A stretch of 64,000 nucleotides of DNA from NCBI RefSeq assembly GCF_018860965.1, contig NZ_JAHKQF010000008.1, positions 372,001 to 436,000 on the forward strand, in the 5' to 3' direction. The notes under the pieces were generated by a model. The model had not been told where the DNA came from. It did no database searches and saw only the letters and a list, made by a program, of their open reading frames with translations. The DNA comes from Alteromonas sp. C1M14 (lineage in GTDB: Bacteria > Pseudomonadota > Gammaproteobacteria > Enterobacterales > Alteromonadaceae). The position numbers and the translations under genes were made by a program. Below are positions 36,666 through 47,132 of the stretch, in pieces (position 1 is the stretch's first letter; each line of letters opens with the position of its first letter).

Positions 36666-37436
36666 ATGTTAGGAAAGCGGTCTAGCGCAGCGCCCGCAAA
36701 GACTGACGGCCCCGTGGATATTCCGGGGCCGCAGCACGTTGCTATTATTATGGATGGCAACGGTCGATGGGCACAGAAAAAAGGCAAAATCAGAACGTTT
36801 GGTCACAAGGCAGGGGTTGAATCTGTCCGTGCCGTGGTGCGATTTGCCAGAAAAAACAGTATTCAATCGCTAACTTTATTTGCTTTTTCCAGCGAAAATT
36901 GGAAACGGCCTGAAGAAGAAGTGTCAGTGTTGATGGAATTGTTTAATCTGGTATTAAACAATGAAGCTAAGCGTCTACACAAAAATGGTGTGCGGTTAAA
37001 AGTTATCGGCGATGTGTCTGCCTTTGACGACAAATTAAAAGAAAAAATCCGCAAAGCGGAAACGATGACCAGCGAAAATACAGACTTAGTATTAAATATT
37101 GCTGCAAATTACGGCGGTCGCTGGGACATTGTAAATGCAGCCCAGCAACTCATGGAAGATGTCTCGACAGGTAAGCTTGCTATTAGTGATATTAATGAAA
37201 CCACGTTTGATGAGCGAATCTCCACGGCAGGTTTGCCAGAACTGGATTTGCTCATTCGTACCGGTGGCGAGCACCGCATTAGCAATTTCTTGCTATGGCA
37301 AAGTGCCTATGCCGAGCTGTATTTCACCGATGTACTCTGGCCGGATTTCTCAGAAAGCGTCTTTCAGGATGCTGTTGATGATTATAAACAGCGCCAGCGA
37401 AGGTTTGGCCTTACAGGTGAACAAGTCAGCGTTTAG
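36666..37436 (+). CDS. uppS: Undecaprenyl diphosphate synthase (di-trans,poly-cis)
   Basis: Condenses isopentenyl diphosphate on farnesyl diphosphate to make the C55 carrier lipid precursor used for peptidoglycan, O-antigen and the polysaccharide built by genes like those at the left edge. It is 256 aa, with catalytic aspartate D30 in IIMDGNGRWAQ, the FAFSSENWKRP loop, LNIAANYGGRWDI and the late LLIRTGGEHRISNFLLWQ motif. It precedes cdsA in the conserved order. Confidence 0.97.
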   Translation: MLGKRSSAAPAKTDGPVDIPGPQHVAIIMDGNGRWAQKKGKIRTFGHKAGVESVRAVVRFARKNSIQSLTLFAFSSENWKRPEEEVSVLMELFNLVLNNEAKRLHKNGVRLKVIGDVSAFDDKLKEKIRKAETMTSENTDLVLNIAANYGGRWDIVNAAQQLMEDVSTGKLAISDINETTFDERISTAGLPELDLLIRTGGEHRISNFLLWQSAYAELYFTDVLWPDFSESVFQDAVDDYKQRQRRFGLTGEQVSV

Positions 37437-37494
37437 TTAGCCCAAACGTGTATTGCATGCTAACCGACGCTGCCAAAGGAGCACAACGCCCACT

Positions 37495-38358
37495 ATGCTA
37501 AAACAACGAATAATAACAGCATTAATTCTGGCGCCATTAGCGCTAATAGCCATTTTATTTCTTCCCGTGTGGTGGTTCGAAATCGCAGTTGCCGGGGTTA
37601 TTGGGCTCGGTGCATATGAATGGGCCAATATGTCTGGCGTGCCAGCACGTCCATTAAAAGCCGCTTTTGCATTACTGGTTTTTGCTATCTGTTTTTTATT
37701 GTCCACCATTGTGGATACGCAAACCATTTGGTTCCAGGGCAAATTACATGGGCTCTATCACTTCATCCTTGCGGTGTCGGTGGTGTGGTGGTTAGCGTCA
37801 TTATTCATGATCATAGCCTATCCTCGATACTCGGCATTTTGGCGTAATAATAACCTCATCCGAATGGGATTCGGTTTACTTACTTTAATACCGACATGGG
37901 TCGCGGTCATCAGTTTACGCACCAGCTTGTATGATGTAGATCCACTGTACGGTGCATCTCTTATCTTCTACGTATTGGGCATTGTGTGGGCGGCAGATAT
38001 TGGCGCATTTTTTGTGGGGGTCAAATTTGGTCGTCACAAACTGCGTCCCAATGTATCACCGGGGAAAACCTTAGAAGGGCTACTCGGTGGCGTCGGGGCT
38101 TCCTTTGCGATTATCGCTTTTGCCGCGCTGCATTACCAAGTGGCGGCATCTCGCATTTGGTTACACTTACTGATTGGCGGCATTACTGTGGCCGTATCGG
38201 CCTTAGGTGATCTAAATGAAAGTATGTTAAAACGCTGCGCCGGCATTAAAGATAGCGGAAAACTACTCCCTGGTCATGGTGGTATTCTTGACCGTATTGA
38301 TAGTCTAACCGCGGCCTTTCCTATTTTTGCTTTTTGCTATGTAACGTGGATGGCATGA
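37495..38358 (+). CDS. cdsA: Phosphatidate cytidylyltransferase
   Basis: Makes CDP-diacylglycerol from phosphatidate and CTP, the branch point of phospholipid synthesis. It is 287 aa with about seven to eight transmembrane helices. The signature at the C-terminus reads LGDLNESMLKRCAGIKDSG followed by LLPGHGGILDRIDS. An earlier TTG at 37453 is in frame, but ATG 37495 begins directly with the first membrane helix (LKQRIITALILAPLALIAIL) and has AAGGAG upstream, somewhat far at 13 bases. Its stop overlaps the dxr start (ATGA). Confidence 0.96.
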   Translation: MLKQRIITALILAPLALIAILFLPVWWFEIAVAGVIGLGAYEWANMSGVPARPLKAAFALLVFAICFLLSTIVDTQTIWFQGKLHGLYHFILAVSVVWWLASLFMIIAYPRYSAFWRNNNLIRMGFGLLTLIPTWVAVISLRTSLYDVDPLYGASLIFYVLGIVWAADIGAFFVGVKFGRHKLRPNVSPGKTLEGLLGGVGASFAIIAFAALHYQVAASRIWLHLLIGGITVAVSALGDLNESMLKRCAGIKDSGKLLPGHGGILDRIDSLTAAFPIFAFCYVTWMA

Positions 38359-39539
38359 TGCAAACAGTTACCGTACTTGGTGCAACCGGTTCCATCGGTT
38401 GCAGTACATTAGATGTTATTCAACGTCATCCTGATAAATATCGTGTATTTGCTATCTCCGGTTATCAGCAACTCGATAAGCTGATGAAGCAGGCCAAGCA
38501 ATGCGCTGCCAGATACGTGGTGCTCGCTGATGAGCGCCAGTACGACGACGCTGTGCAAAAGGCCGCTCAATATCAAGTCGAATCAGAAATTCTTTGTGGC
38601 CAAAAAGCCTTGGAAGAGGTGGCTAGCGCACCAGAAGTGACTACCGTAATGGCAGCCATTGTTGGAGCGGCCGGTTTACTGCCTACCCTGGCCGCAGTGC
38701 GCGCCGGAAAAAGAGTGTTGTTAGCAAACAAAGAAGCCTTAGTCATGTCTGGGGCCCTGTTTATTGAGGCGGCGAATCAATCTGGTGCACAGATTTTACC
38801 CATAGACAGCGAGCACAATGCTATCTTTCAGTGTTTGCCCGATAATTTTCAATACGGTGATCTACCCGCATCGGGTATTCAGCAAATTTTACTTACAGGT
38901 TCCGGTGGCCCCTTTAGAACCCGCGATTTAGCGACCTTTGACGCGATTACAGTGGAGCAAGCCTGTGCGCATCCAAACTGGTCTATGGGGCGTAAAATTA
39001 CCGTAGATTCAGCCACTATGATGAATAAGGGCTTGGAGTTTATTGAAGCCTGTTGGTTGTTCGGGGCCTCGGTCGATGATATTACCGTTGTGCTTCATCC
39101 TCAAAGCGTTATCCATTCAATGGTACAATACAACGATGGATCGGTGATTGCGCAGATGGGAAACCCTGACATGCGTACGCCTATAGCCCATGGATTGTCT
39201 TGGCCTGCACGTATTGATGCCGGAGTAGAACAGCTGGATTTCGCGAAAATACAGGCACTTACTTTCGATACTCCTTGCTACACTCGCTACCCAAACCTTA
39301 AATTGGCCATTGATGCCTGTGCCAGCGGTCAGGCCGCGACTACACGATTAAACGCGGCCAACGAAGTGGCCGTGGCGAGCTTTCTTGAGGGCAAGATTTC
39401 CTTTACCCAGATTGCTCAGGTAAACGAAGAAACACTTAATGCGATGGAACCTATGGACGTTTCGTCACTCCAACAAATTCTAGAAGAGGACCGCCGAGCA
39501 AGAGACATTGCTCATGGTTTAGTAAGAGGTTTAATATAG
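38355..39539 (+). CDS. dxr: 1-deoxy-D-xylulose 5-phosphate reductoisomerase
   Basis: First committed enzyme of the methylerythritol phosphate isoprenoid pathway (also called IspC). It is 394 aa, with the NADPH-binding GATGSIGCSTLDVI near the N-terminus, LANKEALVMSG, the metal-binding PIDSEHNAIFQCL and MGRKITVDSATMMNKGLE. Two adjacent ATG codons (38355 and 38358) are available. I take the first, which overlaps the cdsA stop. A frame reaching further upstream lies inside cdsA and is not needed. Its product pathway feeds uppS upstream. Confidence 0.97.
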   Translation: MMQTVTVLGATGSIGCSTLDVIQRHPDKYRVFAISGYQQLDKLMKQAKQCAARYVVLADERQYDDAVQKAAQYQVESEILCGQKALEEVASAPEVTTVMAAIVGAAGLLPTLAAVRAGKRVLLANKEALVMSGALFIEAANQSGAQILPIDSEHNAIFQCLPDNFQYGDLPASGIQQILLTGSGGPFRTRDLATFDAITVEQACAHPNWSMGRKITVDSATMMNKGLEFIEACWLFGASVDDITVVLHPQSVIHSMVQYNDGSVIAQMGNPDMRTPIAHGLSWPARIDAGVEQLDFAKIQALTFDTPCYTRYPNLKLAIDACASGQAATTRLNAANEVAVASFLEGKISFTQIAQVNEETLNAMEPMDVSSLQQILEEDRRARDIAHGLVRGLI

Positions 39540-40891
39540 TGTTGTCTTTTTTATGGAGCCTAGGGGCTTTTATTGTTGCCTTGGGGATCCTAGTGGCAGT
39601 ACACGAATGGGGCCATTTTATTGTGGCTCGTTTGTGTGGTGTTCACGTAGAACGTTTTTCAATTGGTTTTGGCAAACCATTTTGGCGTCGTACCGATAAG
39701 AAAGGAACGGAGTTTGCCATTGCTGCCATTCCCCTTGGTGGCTATGTGCGAATGCTCGATGAACGCATTGATGATGTCCCTGAATACCGTCGCCATTTAG
39801 CGTTCAACAATAAACCTGTTTTACAACGAATGGCCATTATAGCGGCCGGCCCGGGTGTAAATTTTGTGTTTGCCGTGCTTGCTTTGTATATCATGTTCCT
39901 TATTGGACAAAGTACAGTGAAGCCGGTGATAGGGAGTGTGGCTCCCACAAGCATTGCCCAACAAGCACAAATATCAGCGGGTGATGAAATTACCAATGTT
40001 GGCGGGCACGACACACCAGATTGGGAGTCGGTGAATTTAGAATTGATCTCTGCCATTGGAAGTCAGCGGGTCGAGTTAACCGTCAATGATAGCCAAGGAC
40101 GTGAAGTTGCCCGCACACTGAATATTAAAGACTGGAACTTTGACCCCGAAAAACAGTCTGCATTAAACAGCTTGGGAATTACGCCTTTTCGACCGGCCGT
40201 GACATTGGATGTGGCTTATGTTGCTAAAGATAGTCCGGCAGGACAAGCAGGGATCCAAGTAGGGGATACCTTAGTTGCATTAAATAATGAACCCATCGAA
40301 GATTGGATGTCGTTGGTAGAAAAAATTAAGTCTATGCCGGGGGAGTCTGTTCAAATTACCGTAAAACGGAATGGACAGGAGCAGGTGATTAATGCCACTA
40401 TCGCTCGCCGAGACACCCCGCAAGGACAAAATGGTTTTCTTGGTGTAAGCCCTTTAGCTGAGCCCTGGCCCGATGGTTATGTATTTACCCATCAATACGG
40501 CCCAGTTGATGCGCTTTTTAAGGCAGCCGATAAAACATGGCGATTAACCGCCGTTAGCGTGGAAATGTTAGGAAAGTTGGTTACCGGTGATGTGTCACTG
40601 AATAACCTTAGCGGACCAATTTCTATCGCGCAGGGAGCAGGCACCAGTGCAGGATATGGATTAGCCTACTTTTTAAGTTTTCTAGCGTTGATCAGTGTCA
40701 GTTTAGGCATTATCAACCTGTTGCCAATACCCATGTTAGATGGCGGACACTTATTGTTTTACGCCATCGAGTGGTTAACCGGCAAGCCTGTCCCCGAGGC
40801 GATTCAGGAATGGGGATTTAAAATTGGTGGGGCACTGCTTTTCATGATGATGAGTATTGCCATTTTTAATGACATAAGTCGCATCACCTAG
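39539..40891 (+). CDS. rseP: Site-2 intramembrane zinc protease RseP
   Basis: Cuts the anti-sigma factor RseA within the inner membrane during the sigma-E envelope stress response and removes remnant signal peptides. It is 450 aa. The zinc motif HEWGH (H22, E23, H26) lies in the first membrane helix, two tandem PDZ domains occupy about residues 115-300, and the third zinc ligand is in the LLPIPMLDGGHLLF segment. It starts with GTG at 39539, overlapping the dxr stop by one base. Placement before bamA links outer-membrane assembly with its stress sensor. Confidence 0.97.
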   Translation: MLSFLWSLGAFIVALGILVAVHEWGHFIVARLCGVHVERFSIGFGKPFWRRTDKKGTEFAIAAIPLGGYVRMLDERIDDVPEYRRHLAFNNKPVLQRMAIIAAGPGVNFVFAVLALYIMFLIGQSTVKPVIGSVAPTSIAQQAQISAGDEITNVGGHDTPDWESVNLELISAIGSQRVELTVNDSQGREVARTLNIKDWNFDPEKQSALNSLGITPFRPAVTLDVAYVAKDSPAGQAGIQVGDTLVALNNEPIEDWMSLVEKIKSMPGESVQITVKRNGQEQVINATIARRDTPQGQNGFLGVSPLAEPWPDGYVFTHQYGPVDALFKAADKTWRLTAVSVEMLGKLVTGDVSLNNLSGPISIAQGAGTSAGYGLAYFLSFLALISVSLGIINLLPIPMLDGGHLLFYAIEWLTGKPVPEAIQEWGFKIGGALLFMMMSIAIFNDISRIT

Positions 40892-40949
40892 CTATGTGTG
40901 TCGACAGTTTTAATTAGAACAGCAAACGCGGCCAGGAATAAAAGAATAG

Positions 40950-43427
40950 ATGAAGTTAAATCAGTTAGTAGCAGCCGGATTAATGGTATCCAGTGCTAGC
41001 TTCGCCCATGCTGCAGCGTCTGACAGTGAATTCGTTGTTGAAGATATCAAAGTTGTTGGACTCCAGCGCGTGGCTCTTGGTGCCGCGCTGACTTACCTAC
41101 CAATACAAGTGGGTGATCGCCTCAACAGCTTTCGTATAACGCAAGCCATTCGCTCTCTTTATTCTTCAACGCATTTTGAGCGCGTCGAAGTGTTGCGAGA
41201 CGGCAATACATTGATAGTTAAAGTGGCTGAACGCCCCACTATCAGTAATATCATTTTTGAAGGCAACGATGATATAAAAGACGAGCAGTTGCAGGAGAGT
41301 TTGGACGGAAATGGTATTCGCGTAGGTGAACCATTAGATAAAACCGTACTAACCTCCATTGAAAATGGGCTGAAAGACTTCTTCTATAGCATTGGTAAAT
41401 ACAATGCTGACGTAACGGCCATAGTTACGCCCTTACCCCGTAATCGTGTCGATTTGAAATTGCTCTTCGAAGAAGGGGATGCGGCTGAAATCCAACAAAT
41501 TAACATCATTGGCAATGAAATATTTTCCGATGAAGAGTTAATGGATGATATCGAGCTGCAGTTCGACACACCTTGGTGGGACTTTTTGTCAGAAACCCGT
41601 TATCAGCAGCAAACCTTGCAAGGGGATATGGAAACCCTGCGTAACCACTACTTGGATAGAGGTTATCTGCGATTTAATATTGATTCCACACAGGTGTCGA
41701 TGACGCCTGAAAAAGACGGTATCTATATTGCGCTAAATATTACCGAAGGCGAGCAATACACCATTTCTGGCGTAGAGCTAGTGGGTGATTTATTGGGTAA
41801 TGAAAAGTATATCGAGCGGGTATTACCTCTGACCGTGGGTGAATTATATGACCAAGCGGAAGTGACCTATACAGAAGAGTTTATCAGTAAGTATCTCGGT
41901 CGATTTGGTTATGCTTATCCTGAAGTCACTACCATTCCAGAAATTAACGACGAAGACAAAACCGTTAAACTTACTTTGTCAGTGGATCCTGGCAAGCGTA
42001 TTTATGTGCGACGCATTAATTTCTCTGGTAACTCTGTCACCTCCGACAGTGTGTTACGTCACAACCTGAATCAAATGGAAGGCACTTGGCTATCAAATTC
42101 ACTGCTTGAGTCGTCGAAAGGGGCCTTATCGCGGTTAACGTATATGGAACAAGTGGAGTATGAAACGACACGACTTCCAGGAAAAGATGACCAAGTTGAT
42201 GTGGACTTTAACGTTAAGGAACAGCCTTCTGGCTCGTTCAATGCCGGTATTGGTTATGGCGATAGAACTCAATTAAGCTTACAGGCCGGTATTCAGCAGA
42301 ATAACTTTTTAGGGACAGGTAAACAGGTAGGGTTGAACCTAAGTACGGTTTCCTATCAAAAATCGGCTCAGTTAACCTACAACGACCCATACTTTACTAT
42401 TGATGGTATTAGTTTGGGGGGAAGCTTAGGCTATAGCGAATTTGATGGTTCCTCATTTAACGTTATCCAGTACAACTCTAAACGTTGGTCGCTTGGTGCC
42501 AATATTGGTTATCCTATTAATGAATTTAACCGTATCAACTTCGGTTTAACCTACTCTAGTGTTGAACTTTACAACACGGGTTACTACGAGCAAACGGAAC
42601 AATTCTATAATCAGTTCCGAAATACGTCCGATCCGGAAGCGGCCATCGATTATGACAGTTATCTGGCCAGCGTATCATGGAGCCGCAGTACCCTTAACCG
42701 AGGGTTATTCCCAACGGCGGGGTCTAGTCAGCGAGCTAGCTTTAGTATTACCACTCCCAACTCTGACGTAAATTATTTTAAAACGATCTTTGATACCAAG
42801 TTCTATTTTCCTTTATCTCGTGACCAGCGCTGGTCCGTTCTTGCCCGGTTAAGACTCGGTTACGGAAACGGGTATGGCAGCATCAATGGCAGTGAGCAGA
42901 TCTTGCCGTTTACTGAAAACTTCACTGCGGGTGGTTCCGACTCTCTACGTGGTTTTGAAAACAATACTGTAGGTCCTCGGGGTATCATCAGAGCCAATTA
43001 CGACACGATTACCGGTCCAGATGGGCAGGTGTATGCCGGTGACTCATCTACCGATAGCATTTCAATCTCCTCCAGAAGCCTTGGAGGTAATGCGATGGCG
43101 CTTGGTGGTATCGAACTCATTGTTCCTACCCCTTTTGTCGATGCAGAATATGATAATTCTGTAAGAACCAGTGTGTTCCTAGATGTCGGTAATGTCTGGG
43201 ATACAGAGTTTAATTATGATAAATATAGACACCTGACCCAACTCAATGAGTCGAGTGGCAAGTTATTGGACTATTCTGACTGGACACAGTATCGTAGTTC
43301 CGCTGGTATTTCTGTACAATGGATTTCACCAATGGGGCCGATGGTATTTAGTTTCTCCCGTGCTATTCAGGAGCGGGAAGGCGATGATGCCAAGTTCTTT
43401 ACCTTCAACATTGGTCAGACATTCTAA
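40950..43427 (+). CDS. bamA: Outer-membrane protein assembly factor BamA
   Basis: Central subunit of the BAM complex that folds beta-barrel proteins into the outer membrane. It is 825 aa with a signal peptide (residues 1-22, ending AHAA), five POTRA domains (about 25-425, e.g. [14 protein letters not shown] and [17 protein letters not shown]) and a 16-strand barrel with the conserved loop motif in [21 protein letters not shown] and a C-terminal aromatic signal ([10 protein letters not shown]). It lies 58 bases after rseP and 47 bases before skp, and is probably part of the same operon. Confidence 0.98.
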   Translation: MKLNQLVAAGLMVSSASFAHAAASDSEFVVEDIKVVGLQRVALGAALTYLPIQVGDRLNSFRITQAIRSLYSSTHFERVEVLRDGNTLIVKVAERPTISNIIFEGNDDIKDEQLQESLDGNGIRVGEPLDKTVLTSIENGLKDFFYSIGKYNADVTAIVTPLPRNRVDLKLLFEEGDAAEIQQINIIGNEIFSDEELMDDIELQFDTPWWDFLSETRYQQQTLQGDMETLRNHYLDRGYLRFNIDSTQVSMTPEKDGIYIALNITEGEQYTISGVELVGDLLGNEKYIERVLPLTVGELYDQAEVTYTEEFISKYLGRFGYAYPEVTTIPEINDEDKTVKLTLSVDPGKRIYVRRINFSGNSVTSDSVLRHNLNQMEGTWLSNSLLESSKGALSRLTYMEQVEYETTRLPGKDDQVDVDFNVKEQPSGSFNAGIGYGDRTQLSLQAGIQQNNFLGTGKQVGLNLSTVSYQKSAQLTYNDPYFTIDGISLGGSLGYSEFDGSSFNVIQYNSKRWSLGANIGYPINEFNRINFGLTYSSVELYNTGYYEQTEQFYNQFRNTSDPEAAIDYDSYLASVSWSRSTLNRGLFPTAGSSQRASFSITTPNSDVNYFKTIFDTKFYFPLSRDQRWSVLARLRLGYGNGYGSINGSEQILPFTENFTAGGSDSLRGFENNTVGPRGIIRANYDTITGPDGQVYAGDSSTDSISISSRSLGGNAMALGGIELIVPTPFVDAEYDNSVRTSVFLDVGNVWDTEFNYDKYRHLTQLNESSGKLLDYSDWTQYRSSAGISVQWISPMGPMVFSFSRAIQEREGDDAKFFTFNIGQTF

Positions 43428-43474
43428 TACAAACCCGGCAATGAACCGGAATTATTAATAAAAAGGAGTTCCTT

Positions 43475-43990
43475 TTGAAACAGTTGGCAAGACAATTCGT
43501 TGCAACCCTGATGTTAGGTAGCGCACTGGTAAGTGCGTCTGCAATGGCTGAGCAAAAAATTGGTGTTGTAGATGTGCAGGGTGTATTTCAAGCGATGCCT
43601 CAGGCTGCTGAAATTACGAATAATATTCAGATGGAATTTAAAGACCAAATCGACGAAGTTAATCAGCTTCAAAAAGATGGTCAGTTCTATGCCGAGCGTT
43701 TACAACGTGATGCGGCAACCATGAGCGAAGACGAGAAAAAAGATCTACAGCAAAAAATTCTGAGTGTACGTGAGCAACTGGCAGAAAAAGGCCAACCCTT
43801 ACAGCAAAACATTCAACGTCGAAGCAATGAAGAACGTAACAAATTGTTAGGTTTGATTAAGCAAGCTATTGATGCGGTAGCTGCAAAAGACAATTATGAT
43901 CTGGTACTTAATGCAGGTGCCGTTGCGTTCGCAAAAGATCAACATGACCTTTCCGAGGAAGTTCTCGAGCAGGTTAAGAAAATCAACTAA
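43475..43990 (+). CDS. skp: Periplasmic chaperone Skp/OmpH
   Basis: Holds unfolded outer-membrane proteins in the periplasm on their way to BAM. It is 171 aa with a signal peptide ending near SAMA, followed by KIGVVDVQGVFQAMPQAAEI and a long charged coiled coil (about residues 50-130) that forms the tentacle arms. Translation starts at TTG 43475, supported by AAAAGGAG at 43461-43468 and by the position of the signal peptide. The gene that normally follows, lpxD, is missing here. Confidence 0.96.
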   Translation: MKQLARQFVATLMLGSALVSASAMAEQKIGVVDVQGVFQAMPQAAEITNNIQMEFKDQIDEVNQLQKDGQFYAERLQRDAATMSEDEKKDLQQKILSVREQLAEKGQPLQQNIQRRSNEERNKLLGLIKQAIDAVAAKDNYDLVLNAGAVAFAKDQHDLSEEVLEQVKKIN

Positions 43991-44186
43991 TTCTTGGCTC
44001 GGAGACGAGCTAGTTAAGTTGACAGAGCGCTTAAGTGCTAAAAAAAAGCAGGCTAACGTCGAAAGGCGTTGGTCTGATTTGTTTTTGGTAGATATGCGCG
44101 TATGGTTGCCGCCATTTAAAATTACAATACGGCAAACAGCCTTCAAGTTTTCAAGCAGGCTGGACTTGGCATAGGAGAGCGTTTTT
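43991..44186. other. Gap between skp and fabZ where lpxD is expected
   Basis: In most gammaproteobacteria lpxD (about 1 kb) sits between skp and fabZ. Here the gap is 196 bases. One open frame of 92 codons runs from inside skp through the gap, but it overlaps skp in another frame, and I see no hexapeptide repeats or LpxD motifs in it. A short polar stretch (GDELVKLTERLSAKKKQ) faintly resembles an LpxD C-terminus but is too short to call a remnant. Confidence 0.6.
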
Positions 44187-44636
44187 TTGGCCAATACATT
44201 AAATACTATCGATATTCAGGAAATCCTGGATTTACTTCCTCACCGGTATCCTTTTCTGCTTGTTGATCGGGTGACAGATTTTGTTACAGGTGAATCAATC
44301 AAAGCCTATAAAAACATTACCATGAATGAGCCGTGTTTTACTGGGCACTTTCCAGGGCGTCCTATTTTTCCCGGTGTATTAATTCTTGAAGCGATGGCGC
44401 AGGCCGCCGGCGTACTCGGTTTTAAAACCATGGGTAAATCAGATAAACTGTACTTATATGCCGGAATTGATTCGGCGCGCTTTAAGCGTCCGGTTACACC
44501 GGGTGACAGATTGGATTTCGACGTTGTTTTACTTAAAGAACGCCGTGGGATCTGGAAATTTAAAGGTACTGCAAGTGTGGATGGTGAAGAAGCCTGTAGT
44601 GCAGAATTTATGTGTGCAATCAGAGAGATAGTATAA
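44187..44636 (+). CDS. fabZ: 3-hydroxyacyl-[acyl-carrier-protein] dehydratase FabZ
   Basis: Dehydrates 3-hydroxyacyl-ACP in fatty-acid elongation, competing with lipid A synthesis for the same substrate. It is 149 aa, with the [14 protein letters not shown] start, the active-site [19 protein letters not shown] (His and Glu) and the [20 protein letters not shown] segment. The start is TTG 44187, with AGGAGAG seven bases upstream. It is followed by lpxA with one base between. Confidence 0.97.
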   Translation: MANTLNTIDIQEILDLLPHRYPFLLVDRVTDFVTGESIKAYKNITMNEPCFTGHFPGRPIFPGVLILEAMAQAAGVLGFKTMGKSDKLYLYAGIDSARFKRPVTPGDRLDFDVVLLKERRGIWKFKGTASVDGEEACSAEFMCAIREIV

Positions 44637-44637
44637 G

Positions 44638-45408
44638 GTGATTCATTCTACTGCCGTGATTTCCGATAAGGCGACATTGGGCAATAATGTCACGGTTGGG
44701 CCGTTTAGCTATGTGGGCGACGATGTGGTTATCGGTGATGACTGCGTGTTGGAGTCCCACGTGGTGATTAAAGGGCCAACCACCATCGGTAAGCGTAATC
44801 GCTTTTTCCAGTTTTGTTCCATCGGCGAAGAATGCCAAGACAAAAAATATGCCGGTGAAAAAACGTCTTTAACCATTGGTGATGACAACGTCTTTCGAGA
44901 AAGTTGTACAGTTCATCGTGGCACGGTTCAGGACAAGGGCGAGACTATTTTAGGGTCTAGAAACCTTATTATGATTAACGCTCATGTTGCCCACGACTGT
45001 GTGATAGGCAATGACTGCATCTTGGCTAATAATGTGTCGTTAGCAGGGCATGTCCATCTTGGTGACTTTGTTATTTTTGGGGGTGGCGCCGCCATTCATC
45101 AATTTGGCAAAGTTGGGGATCATGCTTTTGTGGGCGCAGGGGCGATTGTCTTACGAGACGTTCCTCCCTACGTGATGGTAAATGGCATCAAAAATGTTGC
45201 TGCGGGTATAAATTCAGAAGGCTTGCGTCGTCGAGGTTTTTCTTCTGAAGAAATTATGGCAGTTAAACGGGCTTATCGGGTCATTTATCGTGATAACAAT
45301 ACCGTAGAAGAAGCCATCGCCAAGTTAGCGGAACAAGCCGAGAAATTCTCAGGTATAGAAGTACTCGTTGGCTTTCTAAAACACGCTGAACGGGGCATTA
45401 TTCGTTAA
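44638..45408 (+). CDS. lpxA: UDP-N-acetylglucosamine O-acyltransferase
   Basis: First step of lipid A synthesis, moving 3-hydroxyacyl from ACP to UDP-GlcNAc. It is 256 aa with a left-handed beta helix of hexapeptide repeats ([20 protein letters not shown], split over the first coils), the catalytic histidine in [13 protein letters not shown], and a helical C-terminus with [13 protein letters not shown]. It starts with GTG at 44638 and ends overlapping the lpxB start. The next acyl step of the pathway after deacetylation requires LpxD, which is not in this locus. Confidence 0.97.
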   Translation: MIHSTAVISDKATLGNNVTVGPFSYVGDDVVIGDDCVLESHVVIKGPTTIGKRNRFFQFCSIGEECQDKKYAGEKTSLTIGDDNVFRESCTVHRGTVQDKGETILGSRNLIMINAHVAHDCVIGNDCILANNVSLAGHVHLGDFVIFGGGAAIHQFGKVGDHAFVGAGAIVLRDVPPYVMVNGIKNVAAGINSEGLRRRGFSSEEIMAVKRAYRVIYRDNNTVEEAIAKLAEQAEKFSGIEVLVGFLKHAERGIIR

Positions 45409-46553
45409 TGCCCAATAAACCTTTGCGTATCGCTGTAGTGGCTGGCGAGCCATCGGGTGATGTTCTCGCCGCAGGAATGATAAAGGAACTTTATCAACAA
45501 TTCCCTGATGCCATTATAGAGGGAATTGGTGGTGACAATATGCAAGCCACCGGTTTTACATCGTTATTCGATATGGAAACATTATCGGTAATGGGTTTGG
45601 TAGAGGTGTTGTCTCACTTGCCCGGGATCTTAAAAGTCAAAAAGCAGTTGTTGGCGCATTTTGAGGCAAACCCACCAGATGTATACATCGGCGTCGATGC
45701 CCCCGATTTTAATTTACGGGTAGAAAAAACCTTAAAAGCCCGAGGAATTAAAACCGTTCACTACGTTAGCCCTACAGTTTGGGCTTGGCGAGAAAAACGG
45801 ATCCATAAGATTAAAGCGGCCACCAACCTTGTACTAGGCCTATTTCCTTTCGAAGAGCAGGTGTATCAAAAATACCAGGTGCCTTATAAATTTGTAGGCC
45901 ATACCTTGGCCGACACCATTCCTATAGAACCTGATCAGGAAGGAGCAAGGAGCGAGCTTAACATTGCGCAATCCAAGACGGTGATCGCGGTATTGCCAGG
46001 TAGTCGAAATGGTGAGTTAAACGCCCTGTTACCTGTTTTTGTGGAAACCATGGCGAAGGTGAAAGACCAATTACCCGATTGCCATTTTATTATACCTGCC
46101 GCCAACCGGCACCGGTTCGATACCATAAACGCTTATCTTGCAAACACGGCGTTTTCCGATCAAGACGTTACGCTGTGCCAAGGTAATGCGAGGGAAGCCA
46201 TGATCGCCAGCGATGTTATTTTACTCGCCTCTGGTACCGCCACCTTGGAAGCCATGCTATGTAAGCGTCCCATGGTATGCTGTTACAAACTGTCTCCCCT
46301 TACATATAAAATGATGCAATATCTATATAAAGCACCGTTTTTTTCTTTACCGAATTTACTGGCTAATGCGCCCCTAGTACCGGAATTATTGCAGCAAGAC
46401 GTCAATCCCGACAATTTGTCTGACAATCTTATCTCGCTGGTTAACCAGGATAATAGTGACTTACTGGCTCGTTTTACCGCTATTCATCAAACTTTGGCGT
46501 TAAATGCAGATAAAATGGCAGCAAAAGCGGTGGGAGAGATGATAAATGCCTAA
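45408..46553 (+). CDS. lpxB: Lipid-A-disaccharide synthase
   Basis: Joins UDP-diacylglucosamine and lipid X to make the lipid A disaccharide (family GT19). It is 381 aa, with the glycine-rich start [66 protein letters not shown] and [19 protein letters not shown]. It begins in the lpxA stop (TAATG) and its 3' end overlaps rnhB by eight bases. Confidence 0.97.
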   Translation: MPNKPLRIAVVAGEPSGDVLAAGMIKELYQQFPDAIIEGIGGDNMQATGFTSLFDMETLSVMGLVEVLSHLPGILKVKKQLLAHFEANPPDVYIGVDAPDFNLRVEKTLKARGIKTVHYVSPTVWAWREKRIHKIKAATNLVLGLFPFEEQVYQKYQVPYKFVGHTLADTIPIEPDQEGARSELNIAQSKTVIAVLPGSRNGELNALLPVFVETMAKVKDQLPDCHFIIPAANRHRFDTINAYLANTAFSDQDVTLCQGNAREAMIASDVILLASGTATLEAMLCKRPMVCCYKLSPLTYKMMQYLYKAPFFSLPNLLANAPLVPELLQQDVNPDNLSDNLISLVNQDNSDLLARFTAIHQTLALNADKMAAKAVGEMINA

Positions 46554-47121
46554 ATTAATTGCCGGCGTTGACGAAGTGGGTCGCGGCCCTCTTGTTGGCG
46601 ATGTAGTGACCGCCGCGGTTATCCTTGACCCGGAAAAGCCCATTGTCGGCTTAACCGACTCTAAAAAGCTGTCGGAAAAAAAACGGGATGCATTGGCAAA
46701 ACTAATTAAAGAAAATGCCCTATGTTGGGCTATTGGGCGAGCCACGCCCGAGGAAATTGATAAGCTTAATATTCTGCATGCCACCATGCTGGCAATGAAA
46801 CGGGCAGTGGAAGGACTCGCCATTCAACCGGATTTTGTACGGGTAGACGGTAATCGACTACCGGATTGGCCCTATGCCGCTGAGGCCGTGGTAAAAGGGG
46901 ATGCCTTACATGGTGAAATATCCGCCGCATCCATTTTAGCCAAGGTAGCACGAGATGCAGATATGGTTGCTTTGCATGCACAACATCCGCAATACAACTT
47001 TGCGGGCCATAAAGGCTATCCAACTAAAGCCCACTTCGCTGCACTTGAAACCTATGGCGTGTTACCCTGTTATCGGATGAGTTTTAAACCAGTTCAAGCC
47101 CGTTTAGCACAAGAAAAATAA
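46546..47121 (+). CDS. rnhB: Ribonuclease HII
   Basis: Removes RNA from RNA-DNA hybrids and single ribonucleotides from DNA. It is 191 aa, with active-site acidic residues in [13 protein letters not shown] (Asp-Glu), [11 protein letters not shown] and the final [11 protein letters not shown]. It begins within the end of lpxB, and dnaE follows closely, as in other gammaproteobacteria. Confidence 0.97.
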   Translation: MPKLIAGVDEVGRGPLVGDVVTAAVILDPEKPIVGLTDSKKLSEKKRDALAKLIKENALCWAIGRATPEEIDKLNILHATMLAMKRAVEGLAIQPDFVRVDGNRLPDWPYAAEAVVKGDALHGEISAASILAKVARDADMVALHAQHPQYNFAGHKGYPTKAHFAALETYGVLPCYRMSFKPVQARLAQEK

Positions 47122-47132
47122 GAGAATTGTTC

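Noticed and set aside
43896-44174. 92-codon frame from inside skp into the skp-fabZ gap
   Set aside because: It overlaps skp in another frame, has no start signal of its own and no LpxD motif. I describe the gap but do not call this a gene or a remnant.
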